This document shows, piece after piece, positions 15,536 to 24,803 of a stretch of DNA of 52,444 nucleotides. Numbering within the stretch: the first letter of the stretch is position 1; each line of letters opens with the position of its first letter. The notes under the pieces were generated by a model. The model was not told where the DNA came from. It saw only the letters and a list, made by a program, of their open reading frames with translations, and did no database searches. Made by a program: the position numbers and the translations under genes. The stretch comes from CAVQND01 sp964653485 (GTDB taxonomy: Bacteria > Verrucomicrobiota > Verrucomicrobiia > Limisphaerales > UBA8199), in NCBI GenBank assembly GCA_964653485.1, contig CAZZFF010000034.1:1-52444 (forward strand), given 5' to 3'.

Positions 15536-17575
15536 ATGAAATCATATAATATCGGAAGTCCGAAGGTCGAAGGCCGAAGGCCGGAGCTCGATACCCAGCG
15601 CTCCATCACACATTCATCCTTCATCCTTCATCCTTCATCCTTTCCTCTGCTGGCGCTCCTCACCGCCGGCTGCCTCCTGGCCGGCCTCCGCGCCCCCGCG
15701 GCCGAGTCCCTTGCGGAAAGGGAACAAAAACTCATCGGGGTGCTCGAATCCCAGGCGCCGCCGGGCGAAAAGGCGCTTGCGTGCAAGGGGCTGACCGCCT
15801 GCGGGACCAGCAAAGCCGTTCCGGCGCTCGCGCCGCTGCTCGCCGACCCCGAACTCGCCTCCTGGGCGCGCATCCCCCTGGAGGCCATTCCCGGCCCGGA
15901 GGCCGAGGACGCCCTGTGTCAGGCCCTTGCAAAGCTGCAAGGCCGCCTGCTGGTCGGGACCATCAACTCGCTGGGTGTTCGCCGTGATGCCGTCGCCGTT
16001 CCCGGCCTTGCGGCCAAACTGGCTGATGCCGATGACCCGGTGGCGGCCGCCGCGGCGGTGGCCCTGGGCTGCATCGGCGGCGACAGCGCCGCCAAGGTCC
16101 TCGAGCAATCCCTGGCCCAGACGCGCGACGAGGTTCGTCCGGGCCTGGCGGACGGCTGCATCCGTTGCGCCGAGAAACTCCTCAATGAAGGCAAGGCTGC
16201 CGACGCTCTCAAGCTCTATGACAACGTTCGCCAGGCCAAAGTCTCCAAGCAGAAGATGCTCGAAGCCACGCGTGGCGCCATCCTGGCCCGAAAGAGCGAC
16301 GGCCTTCCATTGCTCCTCGAACAATTGCGCTCACCCGACAAGGCCCGGTTTAACATCGGCTTGCGCACGGCCCGCGAGTTGGCCGGACCCGAAGTGACCC
16401 GGGCGTTGGCCGACGAACTGTGGCAAACCGGCTCCGCTCGCCAGGGGTATCTGCTTCTGGCCCTGGCGGATCGCGCGGAGTCTGAGGCCCTGCCCACGGT
16501 CCTGGCCGCCACCACCCGCGGCGACAAGAGCCTTTGGCTGGTGGCGATCGGCGTCCTGGACAGGTATGGCAACCCTTCCAGCATCCCGGTCCTGCTCGAA
16601 GCCGCCGCAGGCAATGATGCGGAAGTCACCGCCGCGGCCCTGGCCGCCCTGGCAAGGATGCCCGGTAACGAACTCGATTCCGACCTGCTCACTCGCTTGC
16701 CGCAAAGCAGCGGGACTATGCGCCAGGTCCTCCTCGAACTGGCCGCCCGGCGGCAGGTCGAGCGCGCCCTGCCCGAGATAGCGCGGTGCGCCGGAGATTC
16801 GGATGCCGGAATTCGCAGTGCCGCCGTCCGCGCCCTGGGCGCCCTGGGCCAGGAGGCTGCCATCACTGACCTTGTCCAGTTGCTTGCCAAGAACCAAGGC
16901 CCCAAAGATTGCGCGGACATCGAGGCCGCGCTCCTGGCCATCAGCAGCCGCAAGGGAGCCAGTTGCGTCGGAAATCTCCTCACCCTGGAGCGGAGCACCG
17001 AGAGCGCCCTGCGAATCGTCGGCCTCCACGCCCTGGCCTCCGCCGGCGGGCCCGACGCCCTGGCGGCCGTCAAATCCGGCCTCCAGGACAAAGACCAGGC
17101 CGTCCAGGATGAAGCCGTCCGGGCGATGTCCACCTGGCCCAACACCTGGCCCGAGGACGAGCGCGTGGCCGAGCCGTTGCTGGCCCTTGCCCGCGCCGAC
17201 AACAATCCCACACACCAGGTCCTCGCCTTGCGCGGCTACCTCCAGTTCCTCCAAGGCGACAAGAAGCTCAACAATGACGAGAAGACCGCCAGGCTCAACG
17301 ACTCCCTCTCGCTCCTGACCCGGCCCGAGGAAAAGCGCCAGGCCATCGCCGTCATCCATGGCATCTCCAGCGCCAAGGCCCTCGAAATCCTCACACGCTT
17401 CGCCGAAGACTCCGCAGTCGCCGAAGACGCGTTCTCCGGCCTCGTCGAAGCCGCATCGAGAGACGCCGCGGGCCTCGCCAAGGCAGACCGCGAAAAGGCC
17501 CTCAACACCGCCCTCGCCTCGAAAAACAACACCACCAGGAAAAAGGCGGAACAGGCCCTGAACAAGCTCAAATGA
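15536..17575 (+). CDS. Secreted HEAT-repeat protein
   Basis: This protein of about 679 aa consists of HEAT/PBS-lyase-like helical repeats (for example DAVAVPGLAAKLADADDPVA, VKSGLQDKDQAVQDEAVRAM). These are protein-interaction scaffolds without catalysis. A hydrophobic segment (LLALLTAGCLLAGLRAPAAES) about 40 residues from the ATG looks like a signal peptide or lipobox. The stretch before it is odd: it encodes the heptamer repeat TTCATCC four times and repeat-like sequence GSPKVEGRRPELD, so the true start may be later or the 5' end was overwritten by repetitive DNA. The stop overlaps the next start (ATGA), so the MBL hydrolase is translationally coupled. Confidence 0.75.
   Translation: MKSYNIGSPKVEGRRPELDTQRSITHSSFILHPSSFPLLALLTAGCLLAGLRAPAAESLAEREQKLIGVLESQAPPGEKALACKGLTACGTSKAVPALAPLLADPELASWARIPLEAIPGPEAEDALCQALAKLQGRLLVGTINSLGVRRDAVAVPGLAAKLADADDPVAAAAAVALGCIGGDSAAKVLEQSLAQTRDEVRPGLADGCIRCAEKLLNEGKAADALKLYDNVRQAKVSKQKMLEATRGAILARKSDGLPLLLEQLRSPDKARFNIGLRTARELAGPEVTRALADELWQTGSARQGYLLLALADRAESEALPTVLAATTRGDKSLWLVAIGVLDRYGNPSSIPVLLEAAAGNDAEVTAAALAALARMPGNELDSDLLTRLPQSSGTMRQVLLELAARRQVERALPEIARCAGDSDAGIRSAAVRALGALGQEAAITDLVQLLAKNQGPKDCADIEAALLAISSRKGASCVGNLLTLERSTESALRIVGLHALASAGGPDALAAVKSGLQDKDQAVQDEAVRAMSTWPNTWPEDERVAEPLLALARADNNPTHQVLALRGYLQFLQGDKKLNNDEKTARLNDSLSLLTRPEEKRQAIAVIHGISSAKALEILTRFAEDSAVAEDAFSGLVEAASRDAAGLAKADREKALNTALASKNNTTRKKAEQALNKLK
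15613..15640. repeat. Four tandem TTCATCC heptamers
   Basis: TTCATCC is repeated four times without mismatch (15613-15619, 15620-15626, 15627-15633, 15634-15640) inside the 5' end of the HEAT-protein frame. Seven is not a multiple of three, so gain or loss of one copy would shift the frame. Confidence 0.8.
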
Positions 17576-18240
17576 AACGTGAGACCATGGTCGTGCTCGT
17601 GAAAGCCGGCGGTGTCGCCGCCACCAACTCCATCTTGGTTGCCGACGAGGCGGCCGCTCAGGCGGTGTTGTTCGACGCCCCGGATCACACCGTCGGACTC
17701 CTGCTCGACGAAGTGGCCAAGCGGGGCTGGGAGTTGAGCGGCTTATGGCTCACACACGGCCATTTCGACCATTTCGCCGATCATGGTGTCGTTCGCGCGC
17801 GCTTTCCCAAGGCGAGAATCCTCATTCACGAATTGGATGCCTTCAAGGTCGAACATCCCGACCTGCAAACGCGGCTCTTCGGGCTGCCCTTCGCCATTCC
17901 GCCTTGCCGGCCCGACGATTTCGTCACCGACGGCCAGCGGCTCCGGATTGGCTCGATCGAGGTCGTCGCCATCCACACCCCCGGCCACTCGCCCGGCCAC
18001 CTGGTCTATCACTTCCCCAAGGAGAACCTGCTCATTGGTGGCGACCTCATCATCGGCGGGTCCATCGGCAGGACCGATCTCCCGGATTCGGACCCGGTCG
18101 AAATGGAGGCCTCGCTCCGGAAGGTCATGGCGCTGCCCGACGAGACAAGGCTGCTGGGCGGCCACGGACCTTCCACAACCCTCGGGGAACAACGCCGCAC
18201 GAACCCCTTCCTGCAGGACACGGGAGCGCCGGGCGCCTGA
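17572..18240 (+). CDS. MBL-fold metallo-hydrolase, glyoxalase II-like
   Basis: The 222-aa protein has the metallo-beta-lactamase fold metal ligands: LTHGHFDHFADH (HxHxDH), HTPGHSPGHLVYHF, GGDLIIGGSIGRTDLPDSD (bridging Asp) and GGHGPSTTLG with the last His. Its size and the GRTD signature match the short glyoxalase II/hydroxyacylglutathione hydrolase-like family of two-metal thioester hydrolases. The substrate is not certain. The ATG overlaps the previous stop by 4 bp, so it belongs to the same transcript as the HEAT protein, although the two have no obvious shared function. There is no signal peptide, so it is cytoplasmic. Confidence 0.88.
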   Translation: MKRETMVVLVKAGGVAATNSILVADEAAAQAVLFDAPDHTVGLLLDEVAKRGWELSGLWLTHGHFDHFADHGVVRARFPKARILIHELDAFKVEHPDLQTRLFGLPFAIPPCRPDDFVTDGQRLRIGSIEVVAIHTPGHSPGHLVYHFPKENLLIGGDLIIGGSIGRTDLPDSDPVEMEASLRKVMALPDETRLLGGHGPSTTLGEQRRTNPFLQDTGAPGA

Positions 18241-18403
18241 CGCCGGCCATCCCGGCATCAGGGACCTCGAACCCGGGCATGGGCAATAGAACCTATTTCC
18301 ATGCGCGCGATTCTTTGATAAGAAGTGGCTCCGGACGCTGGGAACCGGCCGGTTTATTTCGTTGCCAACCCGCGCCCCGGAAGTAATCTAACTAGCCCTG
18401 TTT

Positions 18404-19540
18404 ATGGCAGCTCACAATAAACGCCAAAAAGCGGCCCCGCCCAAGGGCGCGCACCGGCATCCTCGCCGCTCGATGTCCCATCCGAGCGTGGTGCCCGCGC
18501 CGCCCGACAAGGAGGTCCTGGAGTCGCAAGAGGAGTTTCCCAAAGACGAGGAAGAGCCCAAGGAAGAGGAACTCATCAAGGAAGAAGACGAAGAGCCCAA
18601 GGAAGAGGACTTGGCCAGGGAAGAGGCGGCCATGAAGGCGGAGGAAGCCGAGCAGCAAGCCGCCGCCGAGGCCGAAGCGCAGGGGCGGCTTGTGCGTGGC
18701 CGGGAACGCTCGGCCTACGACGGCGACACCGCGATCAAGCTTTACCTGCGGGAGATCGGGCAAGTCAAGCTGCTGACGCCGCAGGAGGAAATCGATCTGG
18801 CCGCGCGAATCAAGAAAGGCGATAAAAAGGCGCGGGAGCAGATGATCAAGGCTAACTTGCGCCTGGTAGTCAAGATTGCCCGGGATTACGAGGGCATTGG
18901 CTTGCCTCTGCTCGACCTCATCAGCGAAGGCAACATCGGGCTGATGAAAGCCGTGGAGCGGTTTGACCCTGCCAAAGGCGGCAAACTGTCCACATACGGT
19001 TCGTGGTGGATCAAGCAGTCGATCAAGCGCGCTCTGGCCAACCAATCCAAGACCATCCGCCTCCCGGTCCACTTGGTCGATAAGATTTCAAAAATGCGCC
19101 GAACCTCGATGCGGCTGCAGGAAGAGCTGGGGCGTGAACCGACGGATGAGGAGTTGGGCGAAGAGCTGGGCATCAGCGCCTCCCGTGTCGCCCAGATGCG
19201 GATGGCCGCCATCCGGCCTGCGTCCCTGGACGCCCCTATCGGCGACGAAGACTCCAATAACTTCGCCGAGGTGGTCGAGGACGAGAGCGCCGACACCCCC
19301 TACGAGCAACTCGAGGAGAAAACCGTCACGCGCATGCTCCAGGAGATGGTCAAGACTCTGGACCCCCGCGAGGCCACCATCTTGCGCGCCCGTTTCGGCC
19401 TGGACGGCGGGCCCCAGAAGACCCTCGAGGAGGTCGGCGTCAAATTCGGCGTTACCCGCGAGCGGGTGCGGCAGATACAGAATATTGCCTTGAGGAAACT
19501 GCGGAAGATGATTGAAAGGATGGAGGCGACAAAGACGTGA
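18404..19540 (+). CDS. RNA polymerase sigma-70 family factor, RpoD-like
   Basis: The protein is 378 aa. After an acidic Glu/Lys-rich leader (residues about 40-90) it shows sigma region 1.2 (AIKLYLREIGQVKLLTPQEE), region 2 (GLPLLDLISEGNIGLMKAVE, then STYGSWWIKQSIKRALANQS), region 3 (RRTSMRLQEELGREPTDEEL) and region 4 with the -35 recognition helix (TLEEVGVKFGVTRERVRQIQ). It lacks the long non-conserved region of E. coli RpoD. Region 2.4 differs from the most conserved RpoD sequence, so it could be a group 2 (RpoS-like) factor instead. It recognises promoters as part of the holoenzyme. apt follows on the same strand 58 bp later. Confidence 0.85.
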   Translation: MAAHNKRQKAAPPKGAHRHPRRSMSHPSVVPAPPDKEVLESQEEFPKDEEEPKEEELIKEEDEEPKEEDLAREEAAMKAEEAEQQAAAEAEAQGRLVRGRERSAYDGDTAIKLYLREIGQVKLLTPQEEIDLAARIKKGDKKAREQMIKANLRLVVKIARDYEGIGLPLLDLISEGNIGLMKAVERFDPAKGGKLSTYGSWWIKQSIKRALANQSKTIRLPVHLVDKISKMRRTSMRLQEELGREPTDEELGEELGISASRVAQMRMAAIRPASLDAPIGDEDSNNFAEVVEDESADTPYEQLEEKTVTRMLQEMVKTLDPREATILRARFGLDGGPQKTLEEVGVKFGVTRERVRQIQNIALRKLRKMIERMEATKT

Positions 19541-19598
19541 ACCGGTTTTGACCTCCGCCCCCTTGCCCACGGGTCCGAAAACCGCTATAACCCACGGT

Positions 19599-20135
19599 AT
19601 GACTGATTCGTGTCCCGCCGTGTCCGAGATTGAGCAGGCCATCCGCAATGTGCCTGATTTTCCCAAACCCGGCATTCAGTTCAAAGACATCACACCCGTC
19701 CTGGCGGACGCGCGCCTGTTCGCGGGGAGCATTGAGTTGCTCACCCAGGGCTACAAGCCGGGCATGGTGGATGCCGTTATCGGAATCGATGCCCGCGGTT
19801 TCATCTTCGCCGGCGCGGCGGCGATGAAGCTCAAGGCGGGGTTCGTGCCCGTTCGCAAGAAGGGCAAACTGCCGTTTCAGACCATGGATCAAGATTACGC
19901 CCTTGAGTACGGCATGGCCAGCGTGGCCATGCATGTGGATGCCCTCAAGCCCGGAAGCCGGGTCCTGTTGATTGACGACCTGCTGGCCACCGGCGGGACG
20001 GCCGCCGCCGCCGCGGCCTTGGTCGAACGCCTCGGGGCGACCATTCTCGAGATCTCATTCCTCATTGAACTCGGCTTTCTCGGCGGTCGAAACAAACTCA
20101 AACGCTACCCGGTTCGTTCCCTGGTGGTGTACTAA
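19599..20135 (+). CDS. apt: Adenine phosphoribosyltransferase
   Basis: The protein is 178 aa from the ATG at 19599; an open frame upstream overlaps the sigma gene but is not needed. It converts adenine plus PRPP to AMP in purine salvage. Typical Apt features are VPDFPKPGIQFKDITPVLAD near the N-terminus, IGIDARGFIFAGAAA, VPVRKKGKLP, and the PRPP-binding loop VLLIDDLLATGGTAAAAA. The length equals the usual family length. It lies between the sigma factor and hisC on one strand, with hisC 22 bp downstream. Confidence 0.95.
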   Translation: MTDSCPAVSEIEQAIRNVPDFPKPGIQFKDITPVLADARLFAGSIELLTQGYKPGMVDAVIGIDARGFIFAGAAAMKLKAGFVPVRKKGKLPFQTMDQDYALEYGMASVAMHVDALKPGSRVLLIDDLLATGGTAAAAAALVERLGATILEISFLIELGFLGGRNKLKRYPVRSLVVY

Positions 20136-20157
20136 CCTAACCCTTAAGGAATCACAG

Positions 20158-21267
20158 ATGCCTTTGCCTTTCAGCCCATTATTGAAGACTCTCCCGGTTT
20201 ATCAACCCGGACGGCCGATCGAGGAAGTCGCTCGCGAACTCGGATTGCCGCCCGAGGACATCATCAAGCTGGCCTCCAACGAAAATCCGGTCGGTCCTTC
20301 CCGGCTGGCGGTGGCCGCGATGCGCCGGGCCTTGGCCCAGGCCAACTTGTATCCGGATGGCAACGCCTTTTATCTCAAGCAAAAACTGGCCTCCAAACTC
20401 GGCGTGGCCCCGGCCAACCTGGTCTTGGGCAACGGCTCCAACGAACTCCTTGAACTCATCGGCCATGCCCTCCTGTCGCCCGGGGCGGAGGTCGTGGTTT
20501 CGCAGTACTGCTTCGCGGTGTATCCGATCGTCACCGCCCTTTTCGGCGCCAAGTTGGTGGTTGTGCCCGCCAGGGACTACGCCCACGACCTCGACGCGAT
20601 GCTCGGGGCGTTGACTCCCGCCACGCGCGCCGTCTTCGTTGCCAACCCCAACAACCCCACCGGAACCGCCGTCGCGACCGACCGCCTCGCCGCCTTCGTC
20701 GCGGCAGTTCCCGAAGACGTCGCTCTCGTTCTGGATGAAGCTTACATCGAGTTCCTCGATGACCCCCCGAACTTGCTGCCGGAGATCCTCAGCGGCCGCA
20801 AACCAAACCTGATTCTGCTCCGCACCTTCTCGAAGATTTACGGCTTGGCCGGCGTGCGCGCGGGCTACGGCATCGGGCATCCCGACTTCATTGCTGAACT
20901 CGAGAAAACCCGGCAACCCTTCAACCTCAACGCCATCGCCCAGGCTGGCGCCCTTGCGGCCCTGGACGATGCCGCCCACGTCCAGAGGTGCCGCGCTATC
21001 AACACGCGCGGCCTCAAATTCTACGCCCGCGCCTTCGGGAAACTCGGGCTCCAGTTCGTTCCCTCCTCCGCTAACTTCATTCTCGTGCGAGTGGGGGCTG
21101 GCCAGCGCGTATTCAACGAAATGCAAAAGCTCGGCGTCATCGTCCGCCCCGTGGCGAATTACCTGTTGCCGGAATGGGTCCGCATCTCCATCGGCACGCC
21201 CAAGCAAAATCAACGGTGCCTGGACGTCCTCAAAACTGTCCTTCAGGGCGAGAGCACAACTCGGTAA
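20158..21267 (+). CDS. hisC: Histidinol-phosphate aminotransferase
   Basis: This 369-aa fold-type I aminotransferase starts at the ATG preceded by AAGGA at 7 bp. It shows the HisC pattern: IIKLASNENPVGPSRLAV near the N-terminus, LYPDGNAFYLKQKLA, LGNGSNELLELIG, VANPNNPTGTAV, LDEAYIEFLDD, and the PLP lysine in LLRTFSKIYGLAGVRAGYG. It converts imidazole-acetol phosphate and glutamate to histidinol phosphate. No other his gene is nearby. Its last 25 bp overlap the tail of the convergent protease gene. Confidence 0.93.
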   Translation: MPLPFSPLLKTLPVYQPGRPIEEVARELGLPPEDIIKLASNENPVGPSRLAVAAMRRALAQANLYPDGNAFYLKQKLASKLGVAPANLVLGNGSNELLELIGHALLSPGAEVVVSQYCFAVYPIVTALFGAKLVVVPARDYAHDLDAMLGALTPATRAVFVANPNNPTGTAVATDRLAAFVAAVPEDVALVLDEAYIEFLDDPPNLLPEILSGRKPNLILLRTFSKIYGLAGVRAGYGIGHPDFIAELEKTRQPFNLNAIAQAGALAALDDAAHVQRCRAINTRGLKFYARAFGKLGLQFVPSSANFILVRVGAGQRVFNEMQKLGVIVRPVANYLLPEWVRISIGTPKQNQRCLDVLKTVLQGESTTR

Positions 21268-23927
21268 AAGCGCCGAGGGTCGGCCGGTTGGACATCCGGC
21301 AGGGTGAGGGTGGCGTTGGTGGCCGTGGTCGGATTTCCGAGGTTGCTCCAGACGCCGGAGGCCAGATTGGTTGTGTACTGCACCTGGTAGGCCAGCCCGG
21401 GCAAGGCGGTCCAGGCAAGGGTGACGACGCCGCCGGCCTGGGTCGCGCCTTGGAATTTCGGCGCAGAAATGGGCACCACGGAAACGTCGTCCAGCCCGAA
21501 CTCCTGAGGGTCGTTGCGGGCGCCAAATTGCAGCACCGTGGTGTTGCCGGCGGCGCGGACGAAAAACTGCATGTTCGTCCAGTTAAACGGGGCCATGTTG
21601 ACCTGGTCGAAAAGGACCGTCGTGGAATTGGTGGCGGCGTTCCACTCCACCAGAAACTCGTTGGGCGAGTCGCTGCCGCTGAAATAGGGGCTGTCCGCCC
21701 AGAACGAGAGCATATAAAGCTGCCCGGCTGACGTGGCCAAGGTCTGAGAAAGGTAGCCCAGCCCGCCGACCTGCCCAAGCAGCGCGGCGTATGAGCCGGA
21801 ATGAATCAGCTCGGGATGCGGGGGGTCGCTGGCGGGTCCGACCACGAGGTTATCCGCGGCGCTTCCCTGTAGGGTCCAGTCGGAAAAATCGCCCGTTTCA
21901 AAGCCGCCGTTTTGCACCAGGTTCTGGCCTGCGCGCAATGTGAATTGCAGGGTTTGGGCCACGCCGGAGGTCAGGTTGGTGAACTGGACGGTCGCCTGGT
22001 ACACCCCCGCGGCCAGACTCCCGGCGGCGGGCGTTAGGGCCACCGTCAGCGTGGCGGAGGGGGTGGTGTGGGTCAATGCCCCGGAACCGGGTGAGACGCT
22101 CAGCCAGGAGGACGGGTTGATCACAGCCCAACTCAAGGCGGCGGACCCGGAATTGGTCAAGGTGAACGCTTGTGACATTACACTGAAGGGGCCGCCCACA
22201 GGGCCGGTAGTGGTAAAACCCGTGGTGGGCGTGATGCGCAGGGGGTCGGGTTGCCCGGCTAACGCGTCGATCAGGGCCTTGCCGGCGGGCGTGCCCCAGC
22301 CGGTGCATAGGTCGTAGCCGGGGGTGGCCGAGAATCGGGTGGCCCTGGCGTTGGGGAAGTTGTTGCCGGTGGTGATGTCGTGGAATGCCGCCGTATAGAG
22401 GGAGCCCTCCCCGATGGCATAGAGGGCCGGGTTGATAAAGCCCACCGTGGTGCCGCTCGTGGCGGTCGCCTGCTGGTTGACCATGGCCGTCATTCCGGCC
22501 CAAAGCGGCGACGCACAACTGGTGCCCCCGAAGGTTGCCGATTTTCCGTTGTCGTAGATGACCCAAACGTTATCCGCGGTCAAGGCGACATCCGGCACGT
22601 TCCGGTTGGCCGTCGAGCCTTGGTTGGCTGACGTGGCGACTCCCGTCTGCCAGGCCGGGAGAGAGTATGAGGTGCTGATGCCGCCGCCGCTGGCGCCGGA
22701 ACCCTCGCCGCTGGTGTACCAGTTCCAGACTGTCTCCCCCGCCCAGGCTCCGCCCGTCCCGGTGGTCAAAGTGGTGCCGCCGACCAGCGTGATATATGGG
22801 TCGTCGTCGGGAGGCGGTATGGTGCCCGTATAGGCGCCGCTGTCGCCCGAGGCGTTGAAAAAGGTCTGGCCCTGGGCGGCCATTTGCTTAAAAATCTGAT
22901 CGGCGCTCCCGGCCGTCGGGGTGGTAAAATCCCAGGAACAACTCAGTTGCTTGGCGGCGTCGTCCGTCGCCATCCGGTTCAGGACGTCGTTGGCCAGGCC
23001 ATTGGGACCGGCCTCATACAGAATGATCGCCGTCAGACCGGGAGCCATCGAGGCCGTCATTTCAATATCCAAAGAGACCTCGACGCTCTCGCTGTTCCGA
23101 CCGGTGGTCGGGGTTCCACTGAAGCCGTCGAGGAGCACGTTTTGGAGGGGGACGGCAGCCAGCCCGGCTTGGCTCTCGTAGGCTGCGATGTCGCTGGCGT
23201 AGTACCCGTCAAACTCCAGCAGTCCCACGGTTTGCCCCGCGCCGGTGAGCGTGACTCCGGGCGCGTAGGCGGCGCGGAAGTCATTCCCGAGATAAGTGCC
23301 GCTCGGCCCGGAGCCGGCACTCGCGGCGGGATGGCTGGATTGACTTGCGGGAATGGCGTGCAGGCTCTTGGGATGAGGCAGGTGATAGTTCTCAAGCCCG
23401 CTGATGTCCAGGACCTCCACCCCAATCTCGATCGACGGCTCGGATTCCGGCGCATAGAAGGTGCGCGCCTCCGTGGGATGCGGATAGACGCGCAGCGTGG
23501 TTTGGAAGGCCCTCTCGATGTCCGCCACGGACCCGTTCACATCCAGGAGCGTGCGGTTGGGATGCTCCGCGGTCACCGTCAAGCCGTTCGCGCGGGCGAA
23601 CCGGATCAGGGCCTCGTAGTCCTCCTTGGCAGGGCCGAATCGCTCGGCAAACTGCGGCGGGGTGAGAAAATGGCGGTAGTTGGCGCTGGCAGGGTCGTAG
23701 AGGTCGTTCAAGAGCCGTGCCAGCGCCTCCGGTTGGCGGAGTGGCAGGCTGATTGCCAGGTTGAGGCGGTTCGTGGAGGCCAGGCGGCCAGTCGGGGTCA
23801 GGCCGCGGGCTTCGGCGGGCATCGCCCCGGCCAACGGTTGGCGGCCCTTGGCTTGCGCGGGCTGGGTCGCAAGCCCGGCGGCCAGAAGGGCCATCGGCAG
23901 CCAGAACATTTTTTCGAGCTTGTTCAA
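21243..23927 (-). CDS. Secreted sedolisin-type serine peptidase (S53) with C-terminal beta modules
   Basis: The protein is 894 aa. A signal peptide (MFWLPMALLAAGLATQPAQA) precedes a kumamolisin-type activation prodomain (NYRHFLTPPQFAERFGPAKE). The catalytic domain has the S53 triad: E283 and D287 in SESVEVSLDIEM (ExxxD) and Ser470 in FGGTSCASPLW. The oxyanion Asp is in NASGDSG and the calcium site in HDITTGNN/GYDLCTGWGTP. After about residue 560 come a beta module with LTNSGSAALSW, another of carbohydrate-binding look (NLVQNGGFETGDFSDWTL), and the end module GLAYQVQYTTNLASGVW/FYRVVLSP shared with the next but one gene. The start is TTG overlapping the pseudopilin stop; ATG at 23909 is an alternative. 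It acts outside the cell, probably at acid pH. Confidence 0.9.
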   Translation of the reverse strand: MNKLEKMFWLPMALLAAGLATQPAQAKGRQPLAGAMPAEARGLTPTGRLASTNRLNLAISLPLRQPEALARLLNDLYDPASANYRHFLTPPQFAERFGPAKEDYEALIRFARANGLTVTAEHPNRTLLDVNGSVADIERAFQTTLRVYPHPTEARTFYAPESEPSIEIGVEVLDISGLENYHLPHPKSLHAIPASQSSHPAASAGSGPSGTYLGNDFRAAYAPGVTLTGAGQTVGLLEFDGYYASDIAAYESQAGLAAVPLQNVLLDGFSGTPTTGRNSESVEVSLDIEMTASMAPGLTAIILYEAGPNGLANDVLNRMATDDAAKQLSCSWDFTTPTAGSADQIFKQMAAQGQTFFNASGDSGAYTGTIPPPDDDPYITLVGGTTLTTGTGGAWAGETVWNWYTSGEGSGASGGGISTSYSLPAWQTGVATSANQGSTANRNVPDVALTADNVWVIYDNGKSATFGGTSCASPLWAGMTAMVNQQATATSGTTVGFINPALYAIGEGSLYTAAFHDITTGNNFPNARATRFSATPGYDLCTGWGTPAGKALIDALAGQPDPLRITPTTGFTTTGPVGGPFSVMSQAFTLTNSGSAALSWAVINPSSWLSVSPGSGALTHTTPSATLTVALTPAAGSLAAGVYQATVQFTNLTSGVAQTLQFTLRAGQNLVQNGGFETGDFSDWTLQGSAADNLVVGPASDPPHPELIHSGSYAALLGQVGGLGYLSQTLATSAGQLYMLSFWADSPYFSGSDSPNEFLVEWNAATNSTTVLFDQVNMAPFNWTNMQFFVRAAGNTTVLQFGARNDPQEFGLDDVSVVPISAPKFQGATQAGGVVTLAWTALPGLAYQVQYTTNLASGVWSNLGNPTTATNATLTLPDVQPADPRRFYRVVLSP

Positions 23928-24793
23928 TGGGTCAACAGGTCCGCGTGAGGCTGATGGTCGTTGTTCCAGCGGGCCAGGCCCGGGCTGGTCTTCTGGAATA
24001 GCTTCGCATCCGAGGCTTGTTCGATGTGGCCGTCGCAGAAAACCACGTTAAAGTTGCCGCGATGCCGGCGCTGGTGGGCTTGCAGGATACCGGCGCTGCC
24101 GGCAAAGCCGGGGTTTTCGGTAGTGTCTCGCGAGCTGATGTCCAGGCGGGCGTAGCCGTCGTAGGTCGCGGGACCGGTGATGCCGTAATAGGCGTGCAGG
24201 ACCATCGGCACGACCCACATGAGGTTGGCATCACCCAGCTCGACCATGTCCGCCGGGACGGCAACGGTGGAATCGGCGATGGCCTTGATGGAATTGGTGT
24301 TTGCGGGGTCGGTGAGGTAGCCGCCCAGGCCCAACGTGCTGAGGCCGAACTGCACCCCGTTGGCGTTGTAACCATAGCTCCCCAGTGGCACGGCTTTGCT
24401 GTTCCCAGCGAGGGTCAGCCCGCGGTAGGAGGGGCACAGATACAGGTCGTTGGTCCAGTCATACCTGACGTAGGGAATGAGGTGCGTGGACCAGAAGCCA
24501 AGGTTGATGATGCCGCCGTTCTGGTCGAAGGAGAACACCGGGTAGGCGTGGGTATCCTGGACGTACATCTGCAGGCCCAGGTCGAGCTGGTGCAGATTGG
24601 CCTTGCAACGCGCCGTGCGTCCCGACTCCTTGGCGCCGGACAAGGCGGGCAGCAGCAAGGCCGCCAGGATAGCAATGATCGCTATCACGACCAGCAACTC
24701 GATTAATGTGAAGCCCCGCGATGGACCTGTCCCTTTGCCACCCAGGACCGGGGACGCGCAACGTCGATCCGATGAGCCGAGACATTTCCGCAT
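23924..24793 (-). CDS. Type II secretion-like pseudopilin with H-X9-DG motif
   Basis: The protein is 289 aa from ATG 24793, which has GAGG 9 bp upstream. A prepilin peptidase site and hydrophobic helix follow a basic leader: SRGFTLIELLVVIAIIAIL, with Glu at position +5. Downstream come CKANLHQLDLGLQMYVQDT, where the usual family text is ARCxNNLRQIGL, and near the end HRGNFNVVFCDGH (H-X9-DG). Such proteins are extremely numerous in Verrucomicrobiota and Planctomycetes and are thought to be surface or secretion-associated pseudopilins; individual roles are unknown. It is directly coupled to the protease downstream by a TTGA overlap, suggesting co-expression. Confidence 0.88.
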   Translation of the reverse strand: MRKCLGSSDRRCASPVLGGKGTGPSRGFTLIELLVVIAIIAILAALLLPALSGAKESGRTARCKANLHQLDLGLQMYVQDTHAYPVFSFDQNGGIINLGFWSTHLIPYVRYDWTNDLYLCPSYRGLTLAGNSKAVPLGSYGYNANGVQFGLSTLGLGGYLTDPANTNSIKAIADSTVAVPADMVELGDANLMWVVPMVLHAYYGITGPATYDGYARLDISSRDTTENPGFAGSAGILQAHQRRHRGNFNVVFCDGHIEQASDAKLFQKTSPGLARWNNDHQPHADLLTH

Positions 24794-24803
24794 TCTCAAA
24801 GCC

